From Moritella sp. JT01 (lineage in GTDB: Bacteria; Pseudomonadota; Gammaproteobacteria; Enterobacterales; Moritellaceae): a stretch of 64,000 bases of DNA. The notes under the pieces were generated by a model, which ran no database searches, was not told where the DNA came from, and saw nothing but the letters and a program-made list of their open reading frames with translations. Made by a program: the position numbers and the translations under genes. Every line of letters starts with the position of its first letter. Position 1 is the first letter of the stretch. Positions 1-8,740 of the stretch are shown here, one piece after another. Location: positions 14,774 through 78,773 of the forward strand of contig NZ_LOCN01000001.1 of NCBI RefSeq assembly GCF_001574435.1, given 5' to 3'.

Positions 1-437
1 TCTAGTTCACGTGCATCTGCTTGACGTAGGAACGTATAAATCTCTTCGATTAGTGCAGGTACAGACGTTTTTTCGTGCATTGATTGGTCAGGTAAAGGAC
101 CGAAGTCAGAACGCAGTGCCGCAACCATCCAACCAGAAAGGTAAACATAGCTTTTCTTGGTTGTTTTTTCGTGGCGTTTAACAGCCATCATCATTTGTTG
201 CGCAGTGAAACCATGCCAGCAACCTAAAGACTGTGTGTATTGTGAAGAATCTTCGTCGTATTCTGCCATATCTGCACGCATAATATCAGCAGTGAACTGT
301 GCAACGTCAAGACCCGTTTTGAAACGGTTTTGAGCACGCATACGCGCTGCATATTCAGGGTTAATAGCGGCCCATTTCGAACCTTGTTCAGCTTTTAATG
401 TAGCAACTGAATCGATATCATTGTTGTATGTTGACAT
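1..437 (-). CDS. aceA: Isocitrate lyase, N-terminal part (runs off the left edge)
   Basis: The frame starts at an ATG at 437 and stays open to base 1, giving about 145 residues. The protein contains NPEYAARMRAQNRFKTG, then GCWHGF and LRSDFGPLPDQSMHEKT, which I recognise from the long (about 530 residue) isocitrate lyases of Pseudomonas and Colwellia rather than the shorter E. coli type. The enzyme splits isocitrate into succinate and glyoxylate in the glyoxylate shunt in the cytoplasm. The active-site KKCGH region lies beyond the window and cannot be checked. It is divergent from a LysR-type gene, which might regulate it; that link is inference. Confidence 0.93.
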   Translation of the reverse strand, partial: MSTYNNDIDSVATLKAEQGSKWAAINPEYAARMRAQNRFKTGLDVAQFTADIMRADMAEYDEDSSQYTQSLGCWHGFTAQQMMMAVKRHEKTTKKSYVYLSGWMVAALRSDFGPLPDQSMHEKTSVPALIEEIYTFLRQADAREL

Positions 438-727
438 AGCAAATCCTTTACAGTGATCAAGTGATTATTAAATTGAAACGCAGCGATTAAAGCCTTTTAT
501 TCGTTTGCGTTTTGATGAGTTAATATTAAACGCTCAATTAATATTTAGTTAGTTTATATTTTCTATAGTCAGCATTCACACTATGAATATAGATGGCTGT
601 TAATTTATCTTATTTATGGTGTATTCTGGTTATAGTCGTTAGATATGGTTAAATTTTTTTAATGGAAGTTGCTATACCATTGAGTTAGCATTGTTTTATT
701 ACTTTTACTGTTGTGGGTATTTATTTT

Positions 728-1672
728 ATGAATATATCAGGGATTGATCTTAATTTATTGATTTACTTCGATGTTTTGTTGCGTGAAAAAAACGTAACGC
801 GTGCAGCAAGTATGCTTAATATTACCCAACCGGCAATGAGTAATGGCTTGCGTCGATTACGTACTTTACTTAACGATCCAGTTTTAGTGCGTACCTCTGG
901 TGGTATGACCCCGACTGAAAAAGCACGTAAATTAGCGCCAGTGATCAGAAAATTATTGCTGGAACTCGAAGAAGCCTTACAAGAAGAAAAAGAGTTTGAT
1001 CAAAATAGTCAGCGGGTTTTTCGTATTATGGCTAGTGACTATGCGGAGTCAACTTTGATACCTAGGCTATTGAGCAAGCTAAATAAAGTCGCACCGAATA
1101 TGACGGTGGATATTATGACGCCCTCTGATGTGACCTTCCATGATGTAGAGGAAGGTAAGATTGATATGGCGATTAACCGGTTTGATGAATTACCGCAATC
1201 GTTTTATCAAAAAACCTTATGGTATGATTCATTTACTTGCATGATGAATGCGGATAATCCGATCGTAAATAAATTTAATTTGAATCACTATTTAGCATCA
1301 AAGCATGTATGGGTATCTAAGACTGGTTTTGGCGTCGGTGTTGGGATGAATCCACATGATGTACAAAAGTTGGGTTGGGTAGATGAAGCACTCAGTCGCT
1401 TAGGTAAGAAACGTGATATTACGGTATTTACACGTAATTATAATGTCGCGATGCAACTGGCGCTACAAGATGAGCTAATAGCGACATTACCGACTCAGGC
1501 TGCGCTCATTCATAAAAACAACAGTAGCTATACTTTGCTTGAACCGCCATTCCCGATCCCAAAAATTGAATTGAAAATGATTTGGAGTCCGTTGCTGCAT
1601 CACGACGCTAGCCACATTTGGTTCCGGCAGTTGGTACTTGAAGCCGCCACGGAACTACGTGCGGACAATTAA
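728..1672 (+). CDS. LysR-family transcriptional regulator (LeuO/NodD-like)
   Basis: About 314 residues, the usual LysR length. An N-terminal winged helix-turn-helix (roughly residues 5-65, with the NVTRAASMLNITQPAMSNGL stretch as recognition region) is followed by a substrate-binding domain to the C-terminus. I prefer the ATG at 728 over the GTG at 713, because the family normally starts just before the IDLNLL segment. Neither start has a strong ribosome binding site. The gene is divergent from aceA across a 290-bp AT-rich spacer, so control of aceA is possible but not shown. Its last 4 bases overlap the convergent gene that follows. The effector is unknown. Confidence 0.85.
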   Translation: MNISGIDLNLLIYFDVLLREKNVTRAASMLNITQPAMSNGLRRLRTLLNDPVLVRTSGGMTPTEKARKLAPVIRKLLLELEEALQEEKEFDQNSQRVFRIMASDYAESTLIPRLLSKLNKVAPNMTVDIMTPSDVTFHDVEEGKIDMAINRFDELPQSFYQKTLWYDSFTCMMNADNPIVNKFNLNHYLASKHVWVSKTGFGVGVGMNPHDVQKLGWVDEALSRLGKKRDITVFTRNYNVAMQLALQDELIATLPTQAALIHKNNSSYTLLEPPFPIPKIELKMIWSPLLHHDASHIWFRQLVLEAATELRADN

Positions 1673-2322
1673 TACTGCTGGATCTCTAAGCTGCTGATCA
1701 CGTGATGGCCACTTGTTACTTGCTGGCTTAGTTGATACATCGCATTTGCAAGCTGGTCGATGCCTATCGGCTTTTGTTGCTTTAACAGAGGCACTGGAAA
1801 GACGGATAATACGGCAAGCGGGTAATAGGCGATGGCTTCCATGAATCTAAACTCATCACGTTTGCCATGTAATAATGTCGGTTGATAAAGGTATAAAGCA
1901 GTGAGGGGCAACTGACGTAATAATTGCTCTGTTTCGCCTTTAGTTTGTAAGTAACTACTTACCGATTTAGCATTGGCACCTACAGCACTGATGACATGTA
2001 ATTGTGCTTTAGTATTATTTGCTACCCAAGTGCCAAAGTTAACAATATAATCTTTGTCTACTTGCCTAAATGCGGCTAATGAACCCGCTTTTTTACGTGT
2101 CGTACCGAGGCAACAATAAGCACTGCTAATGTCCGCTTCAATAGACAAATCATTAAAATTGGCTAAATCGATAATGATCTCAGTGACCTTATCTTGATGC
2201 TGAAACTGTGTCGGTCGATAATGCACGACATAGATATTTTCAACCGTCACATCATTGAGTAACTGCTGCATTAATTGGCTGCCCGTTGCTCCTGTCGCGC
2301 CTACAATAATGACATTTTTCAT
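1669..2322 (-). CDS. NAD(P)-binding Rossmann-fold protein, TIP30/HTATIP2-like
   Basis: A 217-residue protein that begins with the dinucleotide-binding glycine motif IVGATGATG, followed by a Rossmann fold typical of atypical short-chain dehydrogenases. CCLGTTRKKAGS and a conserved HVISAVGA strand resemble the HTATIP2/TIP30 and YbjT-like subgroup. A YLQTKGE segment supplies the expected Tyr-less, Lys-containing active-site region. The substrate is unknown and it may be a regulatory or quinone-linked oxidoreductase. It ends 4 bases inside the convergent LysR gene. The DUF2937 gene lies 33 bases upstream on the same strand, so the two are probably co-transcribed. Confidence 0.75.
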   Translation of the reverse strand: MKNVIIVGATGATGSQLMQQLLNDVTVENIYVVHYRPTQFQHQDKVTEIIIDLANFNDLSIEADISSAYCCLGTTRKKAGSLAAFRQVDKDYIVNFGTWVANNTKAQLHVISAVGANAKSVSSYLQTKGETEQLLRQLPLTALYLYQPTLLHGKRDEFRFMEAIAYYPLAVLSVFPVPLLKQQKPIGIDQLANAMYQLSQQVTSGHHVISSLEIQQY

Positions 2323-2355
2323 GCTAATTCCTTAATTTATAGTTCTACAACACGG

Positions 2356-2880
2356 CTAAGCAGGTTTATTACCGCGAATATGAAAGCGGGCAAACATTAG
2401 CGTTAATAGTTTTAAACTGAATAGCCAAAATAGGTTTAGCGTTATCCCGCCAATTAACCCCGTCACTATTGCAGCTTGGCTTAATGGTATGCCTGGTGTG
2501 AAAAGTGATAAGGTATTTTCAGCTAATTTACTGTCGATGCGAGTAACAAAATAAGTGAGTTTATTTATATAACTACCTTCTGTTAGGATCGTCAAATCGG
2601 TCGCTAATTCAGGTAATGATTGCTGTAATGTGAGCACTTGCTTACCTACTTGCTGAACAGCCGGTGCAGGGCTGGATTTAAAGTCGGCAATGAGTGTATC
2701 GAGCTGACCATTAAAGTTAGTATCGGCAATTAATTGAAATTGTTGTAGTTGGTTTTGTTGGGCGAGGTAATAACCGGAAAGTTGCTGGCTGTAATGATCA
2801 ATAAATTGCGGAAGCTGCATAAATAACATGACGCCAATGGTAAATAATAAGCGTTGTAGTAAACCATGAATAAACGTCAT
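2356..2880 (-). CDS. DUF2937 family membrane protein
   Basis: A 174-residue protein with one hydrophobic segment near the N-terminus (about residues 8-25) and one near the C-terminus (about 135-165). A Gln-rich, coiled central part between them is probably periplasmic. The arrangement and motifs (QFIDHYSQQLSGYY early, GIPLS before the last helix) fit the DUF2937 family of proteobacterial inner-membrane proteins of unknown function. The start has an AAGGA ribosome binding site 10 bases upstream. It precedes the TIP30-like gene on the same strand. No function can be assigned. Confidence 0.7.
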   Translation of the reverse strand: MTFIHGLLQRLLFTIGVMLFMQLPQFIDHYSQQLSGYYLAQQNQLQQFQLIADTNFNGQLDTLIADFKSSPAPAVQQVGKQVLTLQQSLPELATDLTILTEGSYINKLTYFVTRIDSKLAENTLSLFTPGIPLSQAAIVTGLIGGITLNLFWLFSLKLLTLMFARFHIRGNKPA

Positions 2881-3000
2881 ATTGCGCGCGTCCTTTGCGA
2901 TGATTCGACCCTGTAAATCACTACAGAGTCGTGCTTATAAATTTTATTGATTATAGTGTGACGCGGTATATCTTTGTTTACAAATTATAGCTATTTACCG

Positions 3001-3447
3001 TTATAACTCTGCGCCATATTGCGATTCCATCCAGCCTTCTAAGATCACCATCGCTGATGCACTGTCAATGGCGCCTTTTTGCAGGGCTTTAAAACCACCT
3101 TCTTCAAACAAGCGTGCTTTGGCATCTTTTGTCGTTAGACGTTCGTCATGCATTTCTGTTTTCACATTAAAGCGGCCTGTTAAACGATTGGCAAATTTAA
3201 TCGCACGTTTGGTGATGTCTTGCTCGGTACCATCCATGTTGAGAGGTTTACCTACGATCACAAGATCGGGCTGCCACTCTTTAATCTGTTGTTCAATTAA
3301 ATCCCAGTCTGGGATGCCATCATTGGCTTTAAAAGCCACAAGCGGTCGCGCTGTTCCTGTGATCTCTTGACCAACGGCGATACCAATACTTTTTGTTCCG
3401 AAATCAAAACCAAGCAGGGTTCTTTGTCCGTTTTCTGCATTACTCAT
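3001..3447 (-). CDS. ruvX: RuvX/YqgF: putative Holliday junction resolvase, 16S rRNA 5'-end processing
   Basis: About 148 residues from the ATG at 3447, which has a GGAG ribosome binding site about 9 bases upstream. A longer reading to a TTG at 3477 is less likely. The RNase H-like fold shows its first acidic residue in [14 protein letters not shown], then [16 protein letters not shown] and the closing acidic helix [14 protein letters not shown]. YqgF proteins have been linked to Holliday junction resolution and to maturation of pre-16S rRNA. It is last in the minus-strand order rsmE-gshB-yqgE-ruvX, an arrangement common in gammaproteobacteria. Confidence 0.93.
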   Translation of the reverse strand: MSNAENGQRTLLGFDFGTKSIGIAVGQEITGTARPLVAFKANDGIPDWDLIEQQIKEWQPDLVIVGKPLNMDGTEQDITKRAIKFANRLTGRFNVKTEMHDERLTTKDAKARLFEEGGFKALQKGAIDSASAMVILEGWMESQYGAEL

Positions 3448-3493
3448 ATTCTTCTCCGTAGGGCTCTTTATACTCAAGCTACTTGGCTATATA

Positions 3494-4075
3494 TTAAGAG
3501 TGACCTACTTGACTCGATAATTGGCTGACGTCGATACCTATTTTTTGTACGGCCTGTTCCCAACGTTGGTGTACTGGCACATTAAATAAGATATCTTCGT
3601 CTGCATTAATGGTTAGCCAACTGTTGTCAGCAATCTCTTGTTCTAATTGTCCTTTTGTCCAACCAGAATAACCTAACGCGACAATATAATTGTCGGGTTG
3701 TTTGTTGGTGCCAAGTGTTGCTAATACATCCAATGATGAGGTGATCATCAAGTCATCATTGATTTGTAAGCTCGAGCTAAAACCTGGATAGGCTGTATGC
3801 AATACAAAACCACGGTCTTCAGATACGGGACCGCCTTTAAATACCAGATCATCGATGACTGTTTTCGGCTCGATAGGGGAGGCTGTCTCATCGTCGAGAT
3901 CAGCTTCGACTGTTTGTGATAATAACTCGTCGATAGAAATATTGACGGGAAGATTAATGATGATCCCCATCGCACCTTCGTTGTTATGTTCACAAATATA
4001 GATAACAGAGCGCTCGAAAATACCATCTTTCATGCTCGGCATCGCGATAAGGAAGTGATCTTGCAAAGAGTCCAT
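3494..4075 (-). CDS. yqgE: YqgE/AlgH family protein (DUF179)
   Basis: 193 residues, standard length for the family. It opens with LQDHFLIAMPSMKDGIFERS and continues with YICEHNNEGAMGIIIN, FKGGPV and GYSGWTKGQLE, all signature segments of YqgE/AlgH. The biochemical role is not settled. AlgH was named from an alginate phenotype in Pseudomonas. The neighbour ruvX begins about 46 bases downstream, so the two are probably one transcript. The 118-bp gap to gshB upstream contains a hairpin, which suggests a partial break in transcription there. Confidence 0.92.
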   Translation of the reverse strand: MDSLQDHFLIAMPSMKDGIFERSVIYICEHNNEGAMGIIINLPVNISIDELLSQTVEADLDDETASPIEPKTVIDDLVFKGGPVSEDRGFVLHTAYPGFSSSLQINDDLMITSSLDVLATLGTNKQPDNYIVALGYSGWTKGQLEQEIADNSWLTINADEDILFNVPVHQRWEQAVQKIGIDVSQLSSQVGHS

Positions 4076-4122
4076 AGGCCTATCTTTAATTGTTAGCTGT
4101 GAATTTTATTATGGCAGAAAAC

Positions 4123-4157
4123 CATAGCTTAAGCGGTGAAATTCACTATAAGCTATG
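4123..4157 (-). terminator. Hairpin after gshB
   Basis: A perfect 9-bp stem (CATAGCTTA with TAAGCTATG) and a 17-base loop. Reading on the minus strand it is followed by GTTTTC, a short U-run. It lies in the spacer between gshB and yqgE and could reduce read-through. Confidence 0.4.
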
Positions 4158-4193
4158 ATTTATTTCATTCTTTATTGAGCGTGGGCAGGTAAA

Positions 4194-5147
4194 TTAATCT
4201 TTCTTTAAACGCGCTTCAATCGCATCCATCAACATTCCGGTGATACTGACATCATAGGCGGCTTCGATTTCACGGATACATGTTGGGCTAGTTACATTGA
4301 TTTCGGTAAGTTTGTCGCCAATCACGTCTAAGCCAACAAAGATCAGGCCTTTTTCTTTTAATTTAGGACCTAATGTTTTGGCAATATGCCAATCGCTTTC
4401 TGATAATGGGCGTGCTTCACCACGACCGCCAGCGGCGATATTACCACGTGTTTCACCACTTGCAGGGATACGCGCTAGGCAATACGGTACTGGTTCACCG
4501 TCAATCACTAAGATACGTTTGTCGCCATCTTTAATATCAGGGATGAACTTTTGTGCCATGCAGTAACGCGTTTCATGTTCAGTCAGTGTTTCGATAATCA
4601 CGCTGACGTTTTTATCTTGTTCGTTAAGACGGAAAATTGATGCGCCGCCCATACCATCAAGTGGTTTTAAGATCACATCTTTGTGCTCTTTATGGAATGC
4701 GCGTAATTTGTCTTTTCGACGTGTTACCAGTGTTGTCGGCGTGAATTCGTTAAACCATGCCGTATACAGTTTTTCATTGGCATCTCGGAGACTTTGTGGT
4801 TTGTTAACGATTAATGTTCCTTCGTCTTCAGCACGCTCAAGCATATAAGTGGCGTAAATAAACTCAGTATCGAACGGTGGATCTTTACGCATTAATACCA
4901 CGTCAAGATCGGATAGAAGATGGTTATTTTCTTCACCTAGTTCGTACCAGTTAGCGGGATCTTGTTGTACTTTTAATGGACGAGAAGACGCATATGCACG
5001 GCCTTCAAGCATAGATAGATCTTGCATTTCCATGTAGAAAAGCTCGTAACCACGGTTTTGCGCTTCGATTAACATTGCAAAGCTAGAGTCTTTCTTAATG
5101 TTAATGTCTGCGATGGGATCCATCACGATGCCAAGTTTAATTGTCAT
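4194..5147 (-). CDS. gshB: Glutathione synthetase
   Basis: 317 residues, close to the 315-316 of E. coli GshB. It starts with KLGIVMDPIADINIKKDSS, shows MRKDPPFDTEFIY, the ATP-grasp loop KPLDGMGGASIFR, and the C-terminal GLDVIGDKLTEINVTSP that binds ATP and Mg. The enzyme joins gamma-glutamylcysteine to glycine using ATP in the cytoplasm. It follows rsmE on the minus strand with a 10-base gap, so the two are very probably one operon, as in E. coli. Confidence 0.97.
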   Translation of the reverse strand: MTIKLGIVMDPIADINIKKDSSFAMLIEAQNRGYELFYMEMQDLSMLEGRAYASSRPLKVQQDPANWYELGEENNHLLSDLDVVLMRKDPPFDTEFIYATYMLERAEDEGTLIVNKPQSLRDANEKLYTAWFNEFTPTTLVTRRKDKLRAFHKEHKDVILKPLDGMGGASIFRLNEQDKNVSVIIETLTEHETRYCMAQKFIPDIKDGDKRILVIDGEPVPYCLARIPASGETRGNIAAGGRGEARPLSESDWHIAKTLGPKLKEKGLIFVGLDVIGDKLTEINVTSPTCIREIEAAYDVSITGMLMDAIEARLKKD

Positions 5148-5157
5148 ATTCTTTATC

Positions 5158-5889
5158 CTATCCTAAATCGCCAAAGCGGCATTGTAGTGCGGTTATCGCT
5201 GTTAATGCTGCTGTTTCTGTTCGTAATACTCGAGGGCCTAATAACGTTTCTTCAAAGTTAAATTGCTCTGTCATGCTAATCTCATCCGCAGATAAACCGC
5301 CTTCAGGACCAATTAATAAACGCACGCCATGTTTAGGTTCGGGTAAGGTATTAATGCTGTATTTTGCGCGTGGGTGCAGGTTCAGTTTTAATTCAGTCGT
5401 TTCTTCTGCCGCCCAGTCTTTTAGCTGTTTTGGTGCTAATACTTGTGGCACGAAATTACGACCACTTTGTTCACATGCTGCGATGACAATTTTTTGCCAT
5501 TGCTGTACTTTTTTCTCTAAGCGTTCACCAGAGATCTTAACGCCACAACGTTCACTAAACAGTGGGGTGATGGCTGTTACACCCAGCTCGACAGATTTTT
5601 GGATCGTGAAATCCATTTTATCGCCGCGAGATATTGTTTGACCAAGGTGGATCTTGAGTGGTGATTCACTGTCGACATCTTGGAATTCGTCAATGTGAAC
5701 TGTCACCGATTTTTTCGTGGTCTGTTCAATTGTGGCATGGTATTGGCCACCTTTACCGTTAAATAAAGTTAGCGTATCACCTGTAGTCATACGTAATACA
5801 CGACCAACGTGGCCTGCGCCGTCTGGTGATAATTCAAAGCTAGAGCCCACGATTAGTTCGCCGGATTCGAAGATGCGAGGATGACGCAT
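5158..5889 (-). CDS. rsmE: 16S rRNA m3U1498 methyltransferase
   Basis: 243 residues, the RsmE norm. An N-terminal PUA-like RNA-binding part begins with MRHPRIF, and a SPOUT methyltransferase knot follows. The signature segments are [41 protein letters not shown] and [15 protein letters not shown]. It methylates U1498 of 16S rRNA with S-adenosylmethionine. It is first in the rsmE-gshB pair. In many relatives endA and sprT lie just upstream, but here about 13 kb of other genes come first. Confidence 0.96.
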   Translation of the reverse strand: MRHPRIFESGELIVGSSFELSPDGAGHVGRVLRMTTGDTLTLFNGKGGQYHATIEQTTKKSVTVHIDEFQDVDSESPLKIHLGQTISRGDKMDFTIQKSVELGVTAITPLFSERCGVKISGERLEKKVQQWQKIVIAACEQSGRNFVPQVLAPKQLKDWAAEETTELKLNLHPRAKYSINTLPEPKHGVRLLIGPEGGLSADEISMTEQFNFEETLLGPRVLRTETAALTAITALQCRFGDLG

Positions 5890-6214
5890 GCTATTTACCT
5901 TTATTCAAAAATGTAGTTAATAAAATGATTATACCCACTTTTTTTATTAGCAGATGAAATTTATCCGTTAACAAATAAAATAGTTGTAGGTTACTGCTGT
6001 AACCTACAGTGATCACCGTCTCGTTACTGGCATCGTCAGATTCATCCTAAGGTTAAAAATTGATCCTTTGTTCGTTTAAGCGGGGTCGATGCATACTCAC
6101 TATCTTGAAAAGAATAAGTTATTAAAGAGTGCAAGTGACAAGCTTAAACGTCCTATATTGGCACTGTTATGGACGGTATTTTACTGTTCATGTTTAATCG
6201 TTGAGTGAAGGCAT
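5890..6214. other. Divergent intergenic region rsmE / dsdA with a perfect hairpin
   Basis: 325 bases without a gene. The one clear structure is a perfect inverted repeat at 5985-6008: 10-bp arms (TGTAGGTTAC) around a TGCT loop. It lies 207 bases before dsdA and 96 before rsmE. It could be an operator for DsdC or a leader hairpin; no T-run follows on the plus strand. The rest shows no obvious motif. Confidence 0.5.
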
Positions 6215-7546
6215 ATGATGAATAAGACCCGGAACATACAATTAATAAATGAATTTCCATTGTTGGAATCGCTGATAGATCTTAAACCTCTGAGCTGGTT
6301 TAATCCTAAAGTGACAAGCTATGCGGAAGCCTTACCTTATGTTGGTTTAACTGCTGTGGATGTGCAGGAGGCGAGTGAACGTTTACTGCGTTTCGCCCCT
6401 TTCTTTTGTCAGGCATTTCCTGAAACACAGCAGAGTAACGGTATTATTGAATCACCGCTGCAGACGATCCCGGCTATGCAAGCGGCGCTGGGAGATTACT
6501 ATCAGACGTCATTACCTGGTCGTATGATGATCAAGTTAGATTCTCAATTACCGATATCAGGGTCAATTAAAGCGCGGGGTGGTATTTATGAGGTTCTGCA
6601 GCATGCCGAAAAACTGGCAATTTCAGCAGGGTTGCTTAGTGTAGAGGATGATTATAGTAAGATTTATTCTGAACAATTCAGGGCATTTTTCAGCCAGTAT
6701 AAAATTGCAGTTGGCTCAACTGGAAATTTAGGTTTATCTATTGGCATTATAGGGGCCAGTTTAGGGTTTCAGGTCAGTGTGCATATGTCTGCAGATGCTC
6801 GGCAGTGGAAAAAAGACCGTCTGCGTGCTCATGGCGTGAATGTGATTGAATATGAATCGGACTACAGCATTGCGGTCGAACACGGTCGTGAAGAAGCGTT
6901 ACAAGATCCGTTCTGTCATTTTGTTGATGATGAAAACTCCACGTCGTTGTTCTTGGGTTATGCGGTCGCTGGTGAGCGATTAAAGCAGCAATTTATGGAG
7001 AAAAATATACTTGTTGATGCCCAACATCCACTCTTTGTTTATCTTCCTTGTGGTGTGGGTGGGGGGCCAGGCGGCGTTGCTTTTGGTCTTAAGCTGGTCT
7101 TTGGCGATAATGTTCATTGTATTTTTGCGGAACCGACACATTCGCCGTGTATGTTATTAGGCGTTTATACCGGACTCCATGATCAAATATCCGTTCAGGA
7201 TCTCGGTATTGATAATATGACGGCTGCTGACGGTCTTGCTGTTGGTCGTGCTTCGGGTTTTATCGGTAAAGCAATGGAGCGGATGTTAGATGGCTATATT
7301 ACGTTAACGGATACTGATATGTATCAGTTATTAGGGCTGATTCATGACACTGAGCAGCTTAAGCTTGAACCTTCTGCACTGGCTGGAATGCCGGGTATTG
7401 TGCATGTGGTCAATAATTCAGAGTATCTTGAGCGGATGCAACTTGGCGATAGTTTGGCGGATGCAACGCATTTGGTGTGGGCTACCGGCGGCGGTATGGT
7501 GCCAGAAGCGGAAATGAAAGCTTATTTACAGCAAGCTAAACATTGA
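6215..7546 (+). CDS. dsdA: D-serine dehydratase (ammonia-lyase)
   Basis: 443 residues, matching E. coli DsdA (442). The pyridoxal phosphate lysine is K119 in [29 protein letters not shown] holds the substrate-contact Asn/Gly loop, and a glycine-rich phosphate clamp CGVGGGPGG lies near residue 280. It converts D-serine to pyruvate and ammonia, removing a toxic D-amino acid and supplying carbon and nitrogen. The start is a double ATG with AAGG about 6-7 bases upstream. It sits before the regulator dsdC on the same strand. The DsdX permease found in the E. coli operon is absent from this window. Confidence 0.96.
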   Translation: MMNKTRNIQLINEFPLLESLIDLKPLSWFNPKVTSYAEALPYVGLTAVDVQEASERLLRFAPFFCQAFPETQQSNGIIESPLQTIPAMQAALGDYYQTSLPGRMMIKLDSQLPISGSIKARGGIYEVLQHAEKLAISAGLLSVEDDYSKIYSEQFRAFFSQYKIAVGSTGNLGLSIGIIGASLGFQVSVHMSADARQWKKDRLRAHGVNVIEYESDYSIAVEHGREEALQDPFCHFVDDENSTSLFLGYAVAGERLKQQFMEKNILVDAQHPLFVYLPCGVGGGPGGVAFGLKLVFGDNVHCIFAEPTHSPCMLLGVYTGLHDQISVQDLGIDNMTAADGLAVGRASGFIGKAMERMLDGYITLTDTDMYQLLGLIHDTEQLKLEPSALAGMPGIVHVVNNSEYLERMQLGDSLADATHLVWATGGGMVPEAEMKAYLQQAKH

Positions 7547-7705
7547 TCCTTCGCTTACCCTACGGGCGACTCGCTCGAATAACAGTACTGCGTTACAATA
7601 TTTGAAAATGATATTTTAAAATCGAATACCATTATCTGCATATTGTGCCTTGTTCTGATATCCCAGCGAGTCTCTGATATAGCATCTTGAAGGAGTTTGG
7701 GTATT
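7547..7705. repeat. Dispersed imperfect palindrome, copy 1 (between dsdA and dsdC)
   Basis: The spacer after the dsdA stop forms a long imperfect hairpin. GACTCGCT at 7568-7575 pairs with AGCGAGTC at 7665-7672, and inside lie paired ACAATAT / ATATTGT and AATGATATT / AATACCATT segments. The second copy is at 52480-52629. Shared stretches include GCGTTACAATATTTGAAAAT, TGTTCTGATATC and TATAGCAT. Arm differences between copies are compensated, so the fold is conserved. The exact left boundary is uncertain. I do not know a name for this family. Confidence 0.75.
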
Positions 7706-7710
7706 AAGTT

Positions 7711-8643
7711 ATGGAATTAACATTCGGCAATCATAAACAATTTAGCGGTAGCCAATTAGCTAACCTGGATACCTTTGTCAAAGCAGCGCAGTACGGTTCA
7801 TTCACGCAAGCGGCAGAGATGCTTTTTCTCACCCCCAGCGCGGTCAGTCATCGTATTGCGAAGTTGGAACAAGAACTCGGCTTTAAGCTGTTTCATCGTT
7901 TGCATAAACAATTGAAATTGACGGGCGAGGGCGCGAGGTTATGCCGTAGTTGCGAACGGTTGTTTAATTCACTGGATGAAGAGTTAAATGATATTCGCAG
8001 TAATGAATTATCAGGTCGTCTGACAATCTATGCCCGTCCTTCTATTTCATTGTGTTGGCTGGTCCCTCGGATCCATGATTTTCATCGCCAATATCCAGCT
8101 ATTCAGTTGGATATTCTTACCGGTAATGACGATATTAATTTTCATACCCAGTTTATTGATGTCGCACTTTATTATACATCGGGCCCCTTTCCTGGACTAT
8201 CGAACATTGAATTGATGTCTGAGGAGGTTACGCCTGTCTGCTCTCCCGCTTATGCGGAGTTACACGGCCTTATTGATAACCCCGAGAATATTCGTTACTG
8301 CAGCTTATTGCATGATTGTAAGGCGTGGCCACAAGCCGCTTATAATGCGGAATGGTTAGAATGGGCTGAGTGCCATCAGATACGTGAAGTGAATTATAAT
8401 CGTGGTTTGAGTTTTGACCGTTCTGATTTGGCGATGGTTGCCGCGATTAATCATGCTGGATTGGCAATCGGGCGCAAACGACTGGTAGATAAACATTTAC
8501 GTAGTGGTGAGTTAGTCGCTCCTTTTCCTGAACTCATTAGCCCTGCAGCATATCAATATCATGCTGTATATAGCGCAGACATTACACCCAATCCAAGAGT
8601 GAAGGTGTTATTAGACTGGTTACAGCAACAGGCTGAACAATAG
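7711..8643 (+). CDS. dsdC: DsdC-type LysR regulator of D-serine catabolism
   Basis: 310 residues. The helix-turn-helix segment SFTQAAEMLFLTPSAVSHRI and the sensor domain segments TIYARPSISLCWLVPRIHDF, LTGNDDINF, PVCSPAYAELH, LLHDCKAW and SFDRSDLAMVAAINHAGLAIGRKRLV follow E. coli DsdC closely. By homology it activates dsdA in response to D-serine. Unlike E. coli, where dsdC is divergent from dsdXA, here it lies downstream of dsdA in the same direction, separated by a palindromic repeat. AAGGAG is placed about 14 bases before the ATG, a slightly long spacing. Confidence 0.9.
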   Translation: MELTFGNHKQFSGSQLANLDTFVKAAQYGSFTQAAEMLFLTPSAVSHRIAKLEQELGFKLFHRLHKQLKLTGEGARLCRSCERLFNSLDEELNDIRSNELSGRLTIYARPSISLCWLVPRIHDFHRQYPAIQLDILTGNDDINFHTQFIDVALYYTSGPFPGLSNIELMSEEVTPVCSPAYAELHGLIDNPENIRYCSLLHDCKAWPQAAYNAEWLEWAECHQIREVNYNRGLSFDRSDLAMVAAINHAGLAIGRKRLVDKHLRSGELVAPFPELISPAAYQYHAVYSADITPNPRVKVLLDWLQQQAEQ

Positions 8644-8675
8644 TCGTGATTTTAAATATGAAAAATAGACAAAAG

Positions 8676-8711
8676 TGGTATCACCTGCACTTCATTAATT
8701 GGGTGATACCA
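8676..8711. terminator. Hairpin between convergent dsdC and pip
   Basis: A 10-bp perfect stem (TGGTATCACC with GGTGATACCA) and a 16-base loop, placed between two convergent genes. On the minus strand a T-rich tract follows, so it may terminate the prolyl aminopeptidase gene. There is no good T-run on the plus strand. Confidence 0.4.
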
Positions 8712-8740
8712 GCATCAGGGTTGGCGTATTAATGCTATTA

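Noticed and set aside
5141-5641. 166-residue plus-strand open frame
   Set aside because: It lies entirely antisense to rsmE, has no family features and its residues are typical of a shadow frame.
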